DNA from: Saccharibacillus qingshengii
Lineage (GTDB): Bacteria; Bacillota; Bacilli; Paenibacillales; Paenibacillaceae
DNA length: 64,000 nt
Reading direction: 5' to 3'
NCBI RefSeq assembly: GCF_013185195.1
Contig: NZ_JAAZWC010000022.1
Location: 23,276-87,275 of the forward strand
Below the pieces are notes generated by a model, which saw nothing but the letters and a program-made list of their open reading frames with translations, had not been told where the DNA came from and did not search any database. Of the stretch, positions 34,317-44,700 are shown in pieces. Each line of letters starts with the position of its first letter. Position 1 is the stretch's first letter. Made by a program: the position numbers and the translations under genes.

Positions 34317-34388
34317 GCTGATGTAGCTCAGGGGTAGAGCAACGCACTCGTAATGCGTAGGTCGGGGGTTCAATTCCCTTCATCAGCA
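34317..34388 (+). tRNA. tRNA-Thr (anticodon CGT)
   Basis: A 72-nt cloverleaf: acceptor GCTGATG / CATCAGC with discriminator A, D stem GCTC / GAGC, anticodon stem ACGCA / TGCGT around loop CTCGTAA (anticodon CGT, reads ACG), and T arm with GGTTCAATTCC. CCA is not encoded. Confidence 0.96.
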
Positions 34389-34405
34389 TCAATTAAAGCA
34401 CAGAG

Positions 34406-34442
34406 AGCGCGAACTTCGAGGAATCGGAGTTCGCGCTTTTTT
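34406..34442 (+). terminator. Terminator of tRNA-Thr
   Basis: Stem AGCGCGAACT / AGTTCGCGCT followed by TTTTTT. Confidence 0.9.
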
Positions 34443-34671
34443 GTTTGCGTCGAGCGGGACAGAAAAATCGATTTTCGCTCGCTTTAACGCCGCCTAATCA
34501 TAAAGACCCGGGTTTTTTATAGACGTATGGTTCAATATTCCCTGTTTATTGGATATTATTTTGAGGAAACGCATGAATTCTCTAAAAAATCGACAAATTG
34601 TGCCGTAATATATAGAGAGAAAGCAAATCGACCAAGCTCCATCAATTCGATTAAAGGTGATGAACATAGCG

Positions 34672-36282
34672 ATGAGCGTGTCAGAACGAAGAAGAGGAGG
34701 CCGCGAGCAGGGTTTCTTCAGAAAGAAAGGCAGGATCAGCCTGCGTGCGCTGTTTTCCGGACTCGTGGTGCTTACTTTTCTGCTGACGCTCGTCATTACG
34801 CTGTTTGCGTCCTATCGGTCCGAAAAAGAGCTGCTGACGGAGCGGGTGCTCAATACCAACCACGGCGAATCGCAGCGGATCGCGCAGACGATGAATATGT
34901 TCTTCCTCTCGATTCGGACCAGCCTGTCGGCCTTTACCGGCGAAATCTCCGAATTGATTCCGGCAGGCCGATGGGACCGGATCGGGGAAGAACTGCAGCA
35001 GATTCAGGAGAGCAGTGGCTATTTCGAATCCGTTTTCGTTGCAGGGACGGACGGAAAGATCCGGGAGATGCATTCGCTGAGAGCCGACGGAAACTTCGAT
35101 AAGATCGATTCGGAAGCGATGGAAGAAGCATTGGCACAAAGTCTGCCGGGTCTGTCTATTCCTTATAGGGACGCGGACGGAGAGATTATCGTGTTGATGT
35201 CGGAGCCTCTCTATAACGAAAATGGCGTAGATATGGGCACGGTCGGAGGGACGGTTCGTCTGCAGGACCCGGCGGTTCTGGGCAGCCTGTTCGGTGTGCA
35301 GAGCGGTGCGACGGCGGATTCCTATTATTATGTCGTCGATGATGAAGCCAAATTGATCTATCATCCGGACAAGAGCCGGATCGGGGACGAGATTCCCGAC
35401 AGTCCGGTAGTCGAGCGTATTTTGCGGGGGGAAAGCGGCAAAGCCGAATTCGTGGACCCGGAGGGCCGCGCTTTCCTGATCGGCTATGCGTCCGTGCCGG
35501 CGAACGGTTGGGGAGTTGTGACCCAGACCGCGAACAGCCTGCTGAACCAGCAGCAGATGGAACAGATCAGGGGCACGCTGGTCGCGGTTCTGCTGCCTTT
35601 TCTGATTCTGGTCGCCGGTACGCTGTTCCTGGCGCGCAGGCTGGCCGCTCCGTTCGTCGCCCTGGCCAATTTTGTCGTTCGCGCCGCCGACCGGCCGCGT
35701 GAAGTTTCCATTCCCGACGTGCGCCGCCACTGGAACCGCGAAGCGGATCTGCTGAACCGGGCCGTTATGCTGTCGGTCAGCGAGATGAGGCGGCAGAATC
35801 TCGATCTGACGGATTTTGCGCTGAGAGATTCCTTGACCGGGCTGCCGAACCGCCGGGCACTGGATGAAGCGATGGAGAAATTGGAAGGCGACAACCGGCC
35901 GTTCTCGCTGCTGCTGATCGATATCGACCGCTTCAAATTGGTCAACGACCGTTACGGACATGCGGCCGGAGACGAAGTGCTGTGTTCGGTCGCCCATACG
36001 CTGGAGCAGGTTATCGACAGCGGGGATATGTGCGGCCGATACGGCGGAGAAGAATTTGTCGTCCTGCTGCCGGGACGCAATCTGCCGGAGACGTACGAAG
36101 CCGCGGAACGATTTCGGGTGGCGGTCGCGGCCCACGAGAATTCGCTGCATATTCCGGTTACCCTCTCGATCGGCGCTTCGATTTCACCCCAGCAGGCGAC
36201 GAGCACCGAAGAATTGTTCGAGCTTGCCGACCGTGCTCTGTACCGGGCCAAAGAAGGCGGCCGCAACCGGGTCGTCATGTAG
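34672..36282 (+). CDS. Membrane diguanylate cyclase with extracellular Cache-type sensor
   Basis: Start ATG 34672, ten bases after AAAGGTGAT; earlier in-frame starts (34657, 34660) overlap that site. 536 residues: a basic N-terminus, a transmembrane helix (ALFSGLVVLTFLLTLVITLF), an extracellular Cache-like domain (about 50-290), a second helix (GTLVAVLLPFLILVAGTLFL), a HAMP-like linker and a GGDEF domain with intact RYGGEEFVVLLPG and the substrate region DIDRFKLVNDRYGHAAGD. No RxxD inhibitory site precedes GGEEF. It should make c-di-GMP in response to an extracellular ligand. Confidence 0.92.
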   Translation: MSVSERRRGGREQGFFRKKGRISLRALFSGLVVLTFLLTLVITLFASYRSEKELLTERVLNTNHGESQRIAQTMNMFFLSIRTSLSAFTGEISELIPAGRWDRIGEELQQIQESSGYFESVFVAGTDGKIREMHSLRADGNFDKIDSEAMEEALAQSLPGLSIPYRDADGEIIVLMSEPLYNENGVDMGTVGGTVRLQDPAVLGSLFGVQSGATADSYYYVVDDEAKLIYHPDKSRIGDEIPDSPVVERILRGESGKAEFVDPEGRAFLIGYASVPANGWGVVTQTANSLLNQQQMEQIRGTLVAVLLPFLILVAGTLFLARRLAAPFVALANFVVRAADRPREVSIPDVRRHWNREADLLNRAVMLSVSEMRRQNLDLTDFALRDSLTGLPNRRALDEAMEKLEGDNRPFSLLLIDIDRFKLVNDRYGHAAGDEVLCSVAHTLEQVIDSGDMCGRYGGEEFVVLLPGRNLPETYEAAERFRVAVAAHENSLHIPVTLSIGASISPQQATSTEELFELADRALYRAKEGGRNRVVM

Positions 36283-36311
36283 ACGCGCAAAACCCCGATT
36301 TTTCCGCAAAT

Positions 36312-36356
36312 CAAAAGAACGCGCAGTTCCCGACCGGGAATTTACGCGTTCTTTTG
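36312..36356. terminator. Terminator, usable in both directions
   Basis: Stem CAAAAGAACGCG / CGCGTTCTTTTG with an inner TTCCC / GGGAA pairing, between the cyclase gene and the convergent small gene. Confidence 0.85.
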
Positions 36357-36379
36357 GTTTGCCTCCGAACAAGCCGTCT

Positions 36380-36640
36380 TCATTCTCCGCCACCTCCGCC
36401 GCCGCCGTCTCCACCGCCGCCTCCCGAATCGCAGCTGCCGCCGCCGTAGGAAGAAGAGCTGTCTCCGCAGTGATTGGAAGAATGCCCGCTGCCGGAATCG
36501 CCGTAGAACCCGCCGCCGGAATCGTGCATATAACCGGAACGAGACCCTCGACGCGGCCGGTTGTTTGAATTCCTCGGCTTGGCCAGAGAGAACAGAACGA
36601 TCATTACGAACAAGATGGGGAGCACAATTGCCATCGTCAT
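36380..36640 (-). CDS. Small Gly/Ser-rich membrane protein
   Basis: 86 residues, ATG 36640 seven bases after AAGGAGG. One transmembrane helix (MAIVLPILFVMIVLFSLA) is followed by an Arg/Asn-rich stretch and a tail of Gly, Ser and Asp ending in a near-pure Gly run (about residues 70-86), with two Cys residues in the tail. It resembles short low-complexity membrane proteins of Firmicutes with no known role. Confidence 0.7.
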   Translation of the reverse strand: MTMAIVLPILFVMIVLFSLAKPRNSNNRPRRGSRSGYMHDSGGGFYGDSGSGHSSNHCGDSSSSYGGGSCDSGGGGGDGGGGGGGE

Positions 36641-36881
36641 GCGATAACCTCCTTGGTTGGGTAAAAGTGAGAGAACGAGAAGCGGAAACGTTCGTTTCGG
36701 CTTCTTGCTACATATACGTGCAGGCAAAGTGTAAAGTTCGTTTTTTTTGAAAAAAATAAAACGATCGCGAAAAAAGCGACTTTGGACCCGGAAAACGGCG
36801 GCGCGGGATTTGTTTTTTCCCGATGCGAAGGGAGCATCCGACTATTTAACGGGGGTTTCTCGCAGTGGGGCGGCAGTTTGT

Positions 36882-36889
36882 GCTAAAAT
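36882..36889 (+). promoter_or_regulatory. Extended -10 promoter of the MoxR operon
   Basis: TGCTAAAAT (TG, one base, TAAAAT at 36884-36889) lies about 50 bases before the TTG start at 36942; no clear -35 is seen. The remainder of 36641-36941 holds no gene. Confidence 0.5.
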
Positions 36890-36941
36890 ATTTATAGAAC
36901 AAAAAGGGAACGTATGATCTGTTTTTTGAGGAGGAAACGTA

Positions 36942-38048
36942 TTGACCATCGAGATGATCAAACCGCCCGCCGAAGTGCTGTACGAGCGGGAGCTTGCGGC
37001 GCTTGGCGCCGAAGACAAAGGCAAACGGCCGCCGAACTGGAAACTTTCTCCGAGTGCGGTCCGCGACTTTCTGATCGGACGCGAACAGCCGGCCGTCCTG
37101 GACGGCGAATCCATACCGATTACGCGCAAATTTTACGGGAACGACGTTCTGATCGAGCGCGCGGTCGTCACGCTCGCCGGCAATCGGGGCCTCATGCTTG
37201 TCGGCGAGCCGGGTACGGCCAAGACGATGCTGAGCGAGCTGCTGACCGCGGCCATCTCGGGTACCAGCACCAATACGATCCAGGGAACGGCGGGCACAAC
37301 CGAAGATACGATCAAATATTCCTGGAATTACGCCATGCTGCTGGACAAAGGGCCTTCGGAAGCCGCACTCGTGCCGTCGCCGCTCTATCAGGGGATGAAG
37401 CACGGGATTCTGACCCGCTTCGAAGAGATTACGCGCTGCCCGTCCGAAGCGCAGGACAGCCTCATCAGCATCATGAGCGACAAGGTGATGAGCATTCCCG
37501 AACTGGCGCAGGGCGTACTGTTCGCCAAGCCCGGGTTCAATGTGATCGGCACCGCCAATATCCGGGACAAGGGCGTGAACGAGATGAGCAGCGCGCTCAA
37601 GCGCCGCTTCAACTTCGAGACGATCCGTCCGATCGAGAACGTGGCCATGGAGGCGAAGATCATTCAGTCGCAGGCTTCGAACCTGCTTGTTCAGAGCGGC
37701 GTGGACATGGACGTCGATCCCGATGTGGTCGAGCTGCTGGCGACGACTTTTATCGAACTGCGGACCGGGCGCACGCGCGAAGGCTTCAAGATCGAGGTGC
37801 CGCAGGCGGTGATGAGCACGGCGGAAGCGGTCTCGGTCTATGTGCAGAGCGCGATGACTTCCTACTATTACGAAGAAGGCGGCCTGTCGCTCGAGCGTCT
37901 GGTGCAGAACATGCTCGGCACGGTAGCCAAAGAGAACACCAAAGATTTGAGCGTGCTCAAAGCGTACTTCTCCAAGGTGGTCAAGGAGCGGGCCAAAACG
38001 GAAGCATTGTGGGACGCGTATTATAAGGAGAAAAAATGGATCGGCTGA
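36942..38048 (+). CDS. MoxR-type AAA+ ATPase of the six-gene operon
   Basis: Start TTG 36942, eight bases after GAGGAGG; 368 residues. Walker A is GEPGTAKTM; the Walker B position reads TRFEEI, with Glu in place of the usual Asp. Sensor 1 lies in IGTANIRDKG and the arginine finger in SSALKRRFNF. MoxR ATPases act with VWA-domain partners as chaperones that insert metals or remodel targets; the VWA partner is two genes downstream. It overlaps the DUF5682 gene by 13 bases, so expression is coupled. Confidence 0.92.
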   Translation: MTIEMIKPPAEVLYERELAALGAEDKGKRPPNWKLSPSAVRDFLIGREQPAVLDGESIPITRKFYGNDVLIERAVVTLAGNRGLMLVGEPGTAKTMLSELLTAAISGTSTNTIQGTAGTTEDTIKYSWNYAMLLDKGPSEAALVPSPLYQGMKHGILTRFEEITRCPSEAQDSLISIMSDKVMSIPELAQGVLFAKPGFNVIGTANIRDKGVNEMSSALKRRFNFETIRPIENVAMEAKIIQSQASNLLVQSGVDMDVDPDVVELLATTFIELRTGRTREGFKIEVPQAVMSTAEAVSVYVQSAMTSYYYEEGGLSLERLVQNMLGTVAKENTKDLSVLKAYFSKVVKERAKTEALWDAYYKEKKWIG

Positions 38049-40567
38049 AGGCGCTGGCTCCGGAGGAAGAGCTTGCGGCAATCGAGAAGCTGTTTGCGGA
38101 GAAGGTATTCGACCTGGACGGTCCGGTGGTGCATTTCCCGATCCGGCACCACAGTCCGGCCTGCGCCCATCATCTGCTGCGGACCTTTGACGATTACAAA
38201 CCGGATATCGTGCTGATCGAAGGACCGGAAAGCGGCAATCCGCTGATTCCGGTGCTGGCCGATCCGGCGACGCGGGCGCCGGTCAGCCTGTATTACGGCT
38301 ACGAGGACGCGAACGGCCGCGGAGCCTGCTATTTCCCGCTGCTGGACTATTCGCCGGAATATGCGGCGATTCGGGCAGCGGCTGCGCGGGGCATTCCCGC
38401 GCGGTTTATCGATCTGGACTATCGCGGCCGGCCGGAGGCCGCGGAAGGCGGCAAGTCGTCCGCGCAGGACGAAGCGCTGCTGGCGGGTTCGGCTTTTATC
38501 GGGCGGCTGTGCCGATTGAGCCGCGCCCGCAGCTTCGACGAGCTGTGGGAGCGGGCGTTCGAGATCGGCGGAATAGGCCGCCCGACGCGCGAATTCGTGC
38601 GCGGGGTATTCGCGTACTGCACGCTGTCGCGAATGACCTATTCGCCGGAGACGCTGCGAAGCGAAGGCGACCTGGAGCGCGAGGAGCGCATGGGCGCGCA
38701 TATCGCGCAGGCACGTGCGCGGTACGGCCGGGTGCTGGTCGTAACGGGCGGATTCCATACGTACGGTCTGGTGACGCAGGACGAACCGGGCGGGCAAACG
38801 GGTAGAGGGCCGGCCGAGGACCAAGCCGCGCCCGGCGCAACCTCCGCCGCAGGCGGCGGCCCGGGCGGCCGCCGTTCCGCGGCGGAGCCGGAAGATTCGC
38901 TTCCCAAGGATTCGCCGCCGACCCGTTACGACCGGGAACGCGGCATCGTCCGCAAACAAATGTATCCGATGGTCTACACCTTCGAGGAGGCCGACCGATT
39001 GAACGGATATGCAAGCGGGATGCCTTATGTCGGCTACTACGACCGGGTATGGAGCCTGCTTGCACGCGGCGATTCGCAGCCTTACGAACGAGCGGGGCTG
39101 GACCTGCTGGCCGGGCTGGGCCGGCGGCTGCGCAGCGAAGGCGAGTCGGTCTCGACCTCCGATGGCATCGAAGCCTACGGCTTGATGCAGGGCCTGGCCG
39201 CGCTGCGCGGCAAAAGCCAGAGCGGCGCCTACGAATTGACGGACGGCGTGACCTCTTCGTTCATCAAAGGCGAGCGTACGCTCGCCGCGGATCGGCCGCT
39301 GGAGAAGCTGCTGGCGATGATGACCGGCGACCGGATCGGGGAAGTGGCTCCGAACGAGTGGGCCGTTCCGATTGTCGAAGATTTCAAAGCTCGCGCGGCA
39401 GCCTGCCGCCTGAACCTGCGTTCGACGGGCAGGCACCGCCGAACGTTGGAACCCTACGCGAAGCCGGCCCACCGCGAAGCGAGCCGGCTGCTGCACTGCG
39501 CCGAGTTTCTCGGCACCGAATTCGCAAGCAAGGAATCGGGGCCGGACTGGGTGACGGGCCGGGATATGAACCGGATCCGGGAAACCTGGGCTTATTCGTA
39601 TTCGTCGCGCACGGAGGCGCGTCTGATCGAGAACTCGATCTACGGCGGCACCGTCGAAGAAGCGGCCGAAGCCCGGATTGCCGAAGAATTGGACCGGCTG
39701 CCCGCCCACCACAGCGGCGAAGCCGCACGGTGGCTGCTGCGGGCGCTGGTGATGGGGCTTGAAGCGTTGGCCGGCCGGCTGTTCGACCGTCTGGAATCGG
39801 CGCTGCGGCAGGACGGCAGTTTCCTGTCGCTGTGCGAAACGCTCGACAGTCTCGACCGGATCCGTTCGCACCGGCGTCTGCTTGGCGTATCCGACGAATC
39901 GCGCTTGAAGATTCTGACGGATGAAGCCTACGAAGCGGCCGTATCCCGCCTTCCGGGATTGAACGGATTGAATCCCGACGAACAGCCCCATGCTGTCGAA
40001 GGACTCAAGCTGCTGCATATGCACGCGGCCGGAAGAAGCGGACCTGCCGCGGCGGCGGCCGGAAGCGATCCGGACGAGAATTTCCGCGACCGGCTGGGCG
40101 AGCTGTTGGCCGCGCCGAATCTGCCTCCGAGACTGGAAGGAGCGGCGGCTGCGATTCTGGTCCGGCTCGGTGCGCGGGAAAGCGGCGAACTCTCGCTTCG
40201 CGCCCGCGCGTACATACAAGGATCGCCGGACCAGGCACTCAAAGCGGCCGAATATTTGCAGGGCTTGTTCGCTCTGGCACGCGATTCGTTGATGCAGGGC
40301 AATGAACTGCTGGCGGATCTGAGCGGACTGCTGGAACGCCTGCCGCATGACGAATTTCTTCGGCTGCTGCCGGAACTTCGGCTGGCCTTCACTTTCTTCA
40401 CGCCGCCGGAAACGTCGCGGATCGCGGCGAAAGTGGCCGAGCTGCACGGTCTTCCGGCTGCCCGACTGGAAGATGCAGCCGTCGACGAGACCGTGCTGCG
40501 CGCGGCGCGGAATCTGGATGAAGCCATTCGGAAGGAGTTTGCCTTATGGAAACTGGAAGCGGAATGA
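38036..40567 (+). CDS. DUF5682 family protein
   Basis: 843 residues, ATG behind AAGGAG inside the end of the ATPase gene. The N-terminus has the family's hallmark FPIRHHSPACAHHLLRTF and PDIVLIEGPESG; the paired His and the later Glu recall the active-site layout of the EreA/ChaN/TraB-like fold, so hydrolase or metal-binding activity is possible, but no function is established. A Gly/Ala/Pro-rich segment (about residues 255-300) separates an N-terminal domain from a long helical C-terminal part. DUF5682 proteins are repeatedly encoded beside MoxR and VWA genes. Confidence 0.85.
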   Translation: MDRLKALAPEEELAAIEKLFAEKVFDLDGPVVHFPIRHHSPACAHHLLRTFDDYKPDIVLIEGPESGNPLIPVLADPATRAPVSLYYGYEDANGRGACYFPLLDYSPEYAAIRAAAARGIPARFIDLDYRGRPEAAEGGKSSAQDEALLAGSAFIGRLCRLSRARSFDELWERAFEIGGIGRPTREFVRGVFAYCTLSRMTYSPETLRSEGDLEREERMGAHIAQARARYGRVLVVTGGFHTYGLVTQDEPGGQTGRGPAEDQAAPGATSAAGGGPGGRRSAAEPEDSLPKDSPPTRYDRERGIVRKQMYPMVYTFEEADRLNGYASGMPYVGYYDRVWSLLARGDSQPYERAGLDLLAGLGRRLRSEGESVSTSDGIEAYGLMQGLAALRGKSQSGAYELTDGVTSSFIKGERTLAADRPLEKLLAMMTGDRIGEVAPNEWAVPIVEDFKARAAACRLNLRSTGRHRRTLEPYAKPAHREASRLLHCAEFLGTEFASKESGPDWVTGRDMNRIRETWAYSYSSRTEARLIENSIYGGTVEEAAEARIAEELDRLPAHHSGEAARWLLRALVMGLEALAGRLFDRLESALRQDGSFLSLCETLDSLDRIRSHRRLLGVSDESRLKILTDEAYEAAVSRLPGLNGLNPDEQPHAVEGLKLLHMHAAGRSGPAAAAAGSDPDENFRDRLGELLAAPNLPPRLEGAAAAILVRLGARESGELSLRARAYIQGSPDQALKAAEYLQGLFALARDSLMQGNELLADLSGLLERLPHDEFLRLLPELRLAFTFFTPPETSRIAAKVAELHGLPAARLEDAAVDETVLRAARNLDEAIRKEFALWKLEAE

Positions 40568-41694
40568 GCGCGGAGACGCTGAACCGCTGGCGTCTGCTGC
40601 TCGGTTCTTCGGCCGACGAAGAACTGTCGGCCACGGAACATTATTCGCCGGAAGCCTTTGTCTACCGTGAACTCGACGAACTGCTCGGCTACCTGCACGA
40701 CCGGGAATACGGAGAGAAAGAAGGCTACCGGGGCCGTCAAGGCGGCCGCGGAGGATCGAGTCTGACCGTACCCGACTGGCTCGCCAGGGTGCGGAAGCTT
40801 TTTCCGAAAGAGACCGTGGAAATTCTCGAGAAGCAGGCGCTCGACCGCTACGGAATGAGCGAGCTGCTGACCGACAAGGCCGTGCTGGAATCGCTGGAAC
40901 CGAATATGAATCTGCTCAAAAACATTCTGCAGTTCAAAGGCCGGATGAAAGGCGAAGTCGTGGCAAGCGCCAAAGAAATCGTGCGTAAGGTCGTCGACGA
41001 TCTGCGCCGCAAACTCGAATCCGAAGCCCGGGCGAGCATTGCGGGCAAACGCAGCCGCTATACCGCCGGCCGCGTACGTTCGCTGCGCAATCTCAATATG
41101 AAGAAGACCATTGTGCGCAACCTCAAGAACTACGACCGCGAAAACCGGCGTTTTGTCGTAGACCGGCTTTATTTTGACGGACGGATACAGGCTTACAACA
41201 AATGGCATGTGATTGTCGCGGTGGACGAGAGCGGCAGCATGCTCGATTCCGTGATCTACAGCTCGGTCATGGCCAGTATTTTCTACCGGCTGAATGCGCT
41301 CAAGACGAGCTTGTTCGTGTTCGATACGCAGGTCGTGGATCTGAGCGGCCGACTGGAAGACCCCGTCGATGTGCTGATGAGCGTACAGCTCGGCGGGGGG
41401 ACGCATATTGCCAAAGCGCTGCAGTACGGCGAAACCCTGATCGAAAATCCAGGCCGGACCCTGTTCATTCTCGTGAGCGACCTGGTCGAAGGTTATCCGC
41501 CGCAGCAGATGTACAGAGCGGCCAAAGATATTCTCGACGGCGGCTCCAGACTGCTGGTGCTGACCGCACTCGATTTCGAAGGACAAACGATACACGACGA
41601 GCGGGCGGCCAAAACGTTTGCGGATCTCGGCGCGGAAGTTGCGGCGATCACCCCGAACGCACTCGCGGACTGGATCGGACGCATTGTCAATTAG
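40546..41694 (+). CDS. VWA (CoxE-like) domain protein
   Basis: 382 residues, overlapping DUF5682 by 22 bases, with AAGGAG upstream. The N-terminal about 215 residues are helical. The C-terminal VWA domain has a complete MIDAS: DESGS in VIVAVDESGSMLDSV, Thr in GGGTHIAKAL and Asp in LVSDLVEGYPP. Intact MIDAS implies Mg/Mn-dependent ligand binding. It is the likely partner that the MoxR ATPase delivers to its target, as in CoxD/CoxE or NorQ/NorD pairs; the target here is unknown. Confidence 0.9.
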   Translation: METGSGMSAETLNRWRLLLGSSADEELSATEHYSPEAFVYRELDELLGYLHDREYGEKEGYRGRQGGRGGSSLTVPDWLARVRKLFPKETVEILEKQALDRYGMSELLTDKAVLESLEPNMNLLKNILQFKGRMKGEVVASAKEIVRKVVDDLRRKLESEARASIAGKRSRYTAGRVRSLRNLNMKKTIVRNLKNYDRENRRFVVDRLYFDGRIQAYNKWHVIVAVDESGSMLDSVIYSSVMASIFYRLNALKTSLFVFDTQVVDLSGRLEDPVDVLMSVQLGGGTHIAKALQYGETLIENPGRTLFILVSDLVEGYPPQQMYRAAKDILDGGSRLLVLTALDFEGQTIHDERAAKTFADLGAEVAAITPNALADWIGRIVN

Positions 41695-41716
41695 AATCTT
41701 TTGAGGAGGAATACCC

Positions 41717-44700
41717 ATGAAGCTGCAACACCCTGCAATCGATCCCCTGGTCGAAAAATTCGCCAAAGCCTGCTCGGACGACTATTCGCTGGCCGTAGAC
41801 CGCAAAGATTCGATTGTCGCCTATGTGACGGGAGAATCCGACGTTTTTCCGGATATGATGCTCAACTCGAACGGGTATCTGTACCGGACGGTAGACGCGC
41901 TGGAAAAATTGGGACGCAAAGAAGACGGGGAAGTCTTTTTCCGGGCGGCGGCCGTGCTGCTGCGTACCATGGGCAGCGGATATGCCTATCAGGAAAATAC
42001 GCTGTATCGGATCTGTATGGGCGACGGCCTGAGCGATATCGGCCTGGGTTCCCGCCGGGTGCGCGATACGGAAGAACGCCAAGCCCGGTCGCTTGAGCGC
42101 CTGCGCCTGCTGCACCGCTATGCGGGCGAAGAACGGATGCGCAAAATGTTCCGTACGCAGGTCAATGCCAACCGCCGGGCCGGCAAAAACAGAACGCCGA
42201 TGGAAACGAGTGCGGAAACCCTGCTGCTGCTCAAGCTGTACACGCAGGTCGATCCGGAATTCGCAAACGAAACGCTCGGTCAGCTTCCGGATGCGATCCA
42301 GGCGCTGTTGAACGGCGATGCGGACACGCTGCGCCGGGAACTGCTGCAGGCGATCGAACCGCTGGCGATTCGGGATCTTCCGCTCAAAGACACGCTGACC
42401 CAGCTGGATTTGTCGCCGGAGTACGTGGAAGCGCGCCGCGCCGCCCTGAAAGACCGGCTGTTTCCGAATTCGGCGCTTGATCCCAAGGAAAAACTGCGCC
42501 GGGAACAGCAGAATGCCGTCATGAGCCATCTGCGCAGCGCTTTTTATTACGTACTGCTGTTGAACGGGGGCAAGGAAGGGCTGCTGGAGTCTTCGGCCGC
42601 AGCGGATCAAGCGGTTCTGGAAGCCGTTCGTGCCGTCCACGAGGTGCTGCCGCTGGAGACGCGTGCCGAGCTGCTGATGATGGAAAATGCGAGCAAGGAT
42701 CCGGATGTGCTGCTGGACGGGATCGTACCTGTGGACGAGCCGTTTGCGCTGATCGAGACGCTGGTGCAGGAGATCGGCAGCTATATGCCGGCCTGGAATA
42801 CGCTGCGCGGCGAGCTGCTGGCCGACCGCAAGCGGGCCGGATATCTGTTCTCCATTTTGCGGCGGCCGCTGCTCAAAGCTTACATCTACCGCGTACTGTC
42901 GGATGAAGGGCAGGCTCCGGAAAGCGACGGCGGGATCGAGAAGCTGGTGCTGGAAGCGCTGGCGGACAAGGTGCACGGCAATATTCTCGGTCAAAGTCTG
43001 GCCAAATATCTGTCGGGCGAGCTGTCGCTCGAGAGCTATCTGAAGCACAAGCCTTCCACCAACTGGGACGACACGCAGGGCAACGACATCGCGCGCCGCA
43101 ATCTGCTGATCGCCGCGACGCTGCTGCCGGCCGATTCGGAAATGTATGCGAAGTTCGTAAAAGCCGCCGGCCAGGCGGAAATCGGAACCGCGAATTTCCT
43201 GTCCTATCTGTTCAGGTCGCCGACGTTCGACGGGGAAACGTTCCTGCGTCTGGCGGAAGCGGATCCGGACGCCGACGACGAACGCCTGCTGCTGCGCCTG
43301 CTGCTCCTTAACGGTTTGAACCAGTATTATTACGCCCGCGTACCCGAAGAAGAACTGCGCCGCATGATTGCCGGACGGCTGGCGAAGTCCCTGGAATACT
43401 ACAACGATGTGCATGGGGAAGTCCGGCAGACCATGCTGGAAGCGGCTCTCTCGGGCGGCGAACAGCAGGAAGAAGCGCTGCTGGTCCAAGCGCTGCGTCT
43501 GGGACTGGGCGATTCGTCCAAACGGGTTCGCGAAATCGCGCGTCTTCAATTGATCAAGCATCCCGACAAAGATTTCTACGTGAAGCTTTATCTGGCTGAG
43601 AAAAAAGCCGCCGTGCGCGAGATTGTCATCGACCTGCTGCGCGGGATCGAAGGCGAAGGCGAAGCTTACAAACAGCTGCTGGCCGAAGAAAAATCCGCTG
43701 CGCTCAAAGCCCGTCTCCAGGCGCTGCTCGATACGCTCGGCAAGCCGGCCGAATATGCCCATGCCGCCCTGGCTGCCCATGCGGATGCCAAAAAGCGCAG
43801 CCGCCTGTCCTGGCTTACGCTCGACGGACTGCCGGAACTGCGCGGCAAAGACGGGCACAAGCTGGACGATGCCATCAAATCGTATGTGCTGACCGAGTCG
43901 GTCGATTTCGTCTCCGAGCCGAATCCGCGTCTGGCCGAAGTGGCGGAGTATGCCGATGCCTCTTCGCTTGCGGCCTTTACGGCCGAAGCGCTGCGGATCT
44001 GGATTGACGGCGGGGCTCCGGCCAAAGAGAAATGGATTCTGCCGCTCGCGGCGCGCTTCGGCAGCCGGGAAGTCGTCGATCTGCTCGGTCGGCAGGTCAA
44101 AGACTGGGCGGAAAACAGCCGGGGCGCAATCGCGGCGGACGCCGTGGGGGCTTTGGCTTTCATGGACGACAATGCGGCTCTGATGACAATCGACCGGTTG
44201 GGACGTACGATCAAGAACCGGCAGGTCAAAGGAGCGGCCGAAGAAGCGCTTCAACTGGCGGCCGAGAATCAGGGTCTGACCAAGGAACAGCTCGCCGACC
44301 GGCTCGTGACCTCGCTTGGCTTCGACGAACGCGGAGAACTTGTACTCAGTTACGGCGAGCGTACGTTCATGGTCAAAGTCAGCGCCGATCTGCAGCTGAC
44401 CGCCGTGAGCGGAGAGACCGGCAAAACGGTCAAGAGTCTGCCGGCTCCCGCGCAGAAAGACGATGCGGCATTGGCGGCACAGTCCAAAGCAAAATTTGCC
44501 CAGCTCAAAAAAGACCTTAAAACGATGGTCGGCATCCAGGCGCAGCGCCTGGAAGAATCTTTGTCCAAACGCCGTTTGTGGAGTACCTCGGAATGGAGCG
44601 ATCTGTTTGTCGGCAATGTGATTATGCGGCGCTTTGCGGTGGGCCTGATCTGGGGCGTCTATACGGGGAGCGCCGAGGAATCGAGCGTTGACACGACGTT

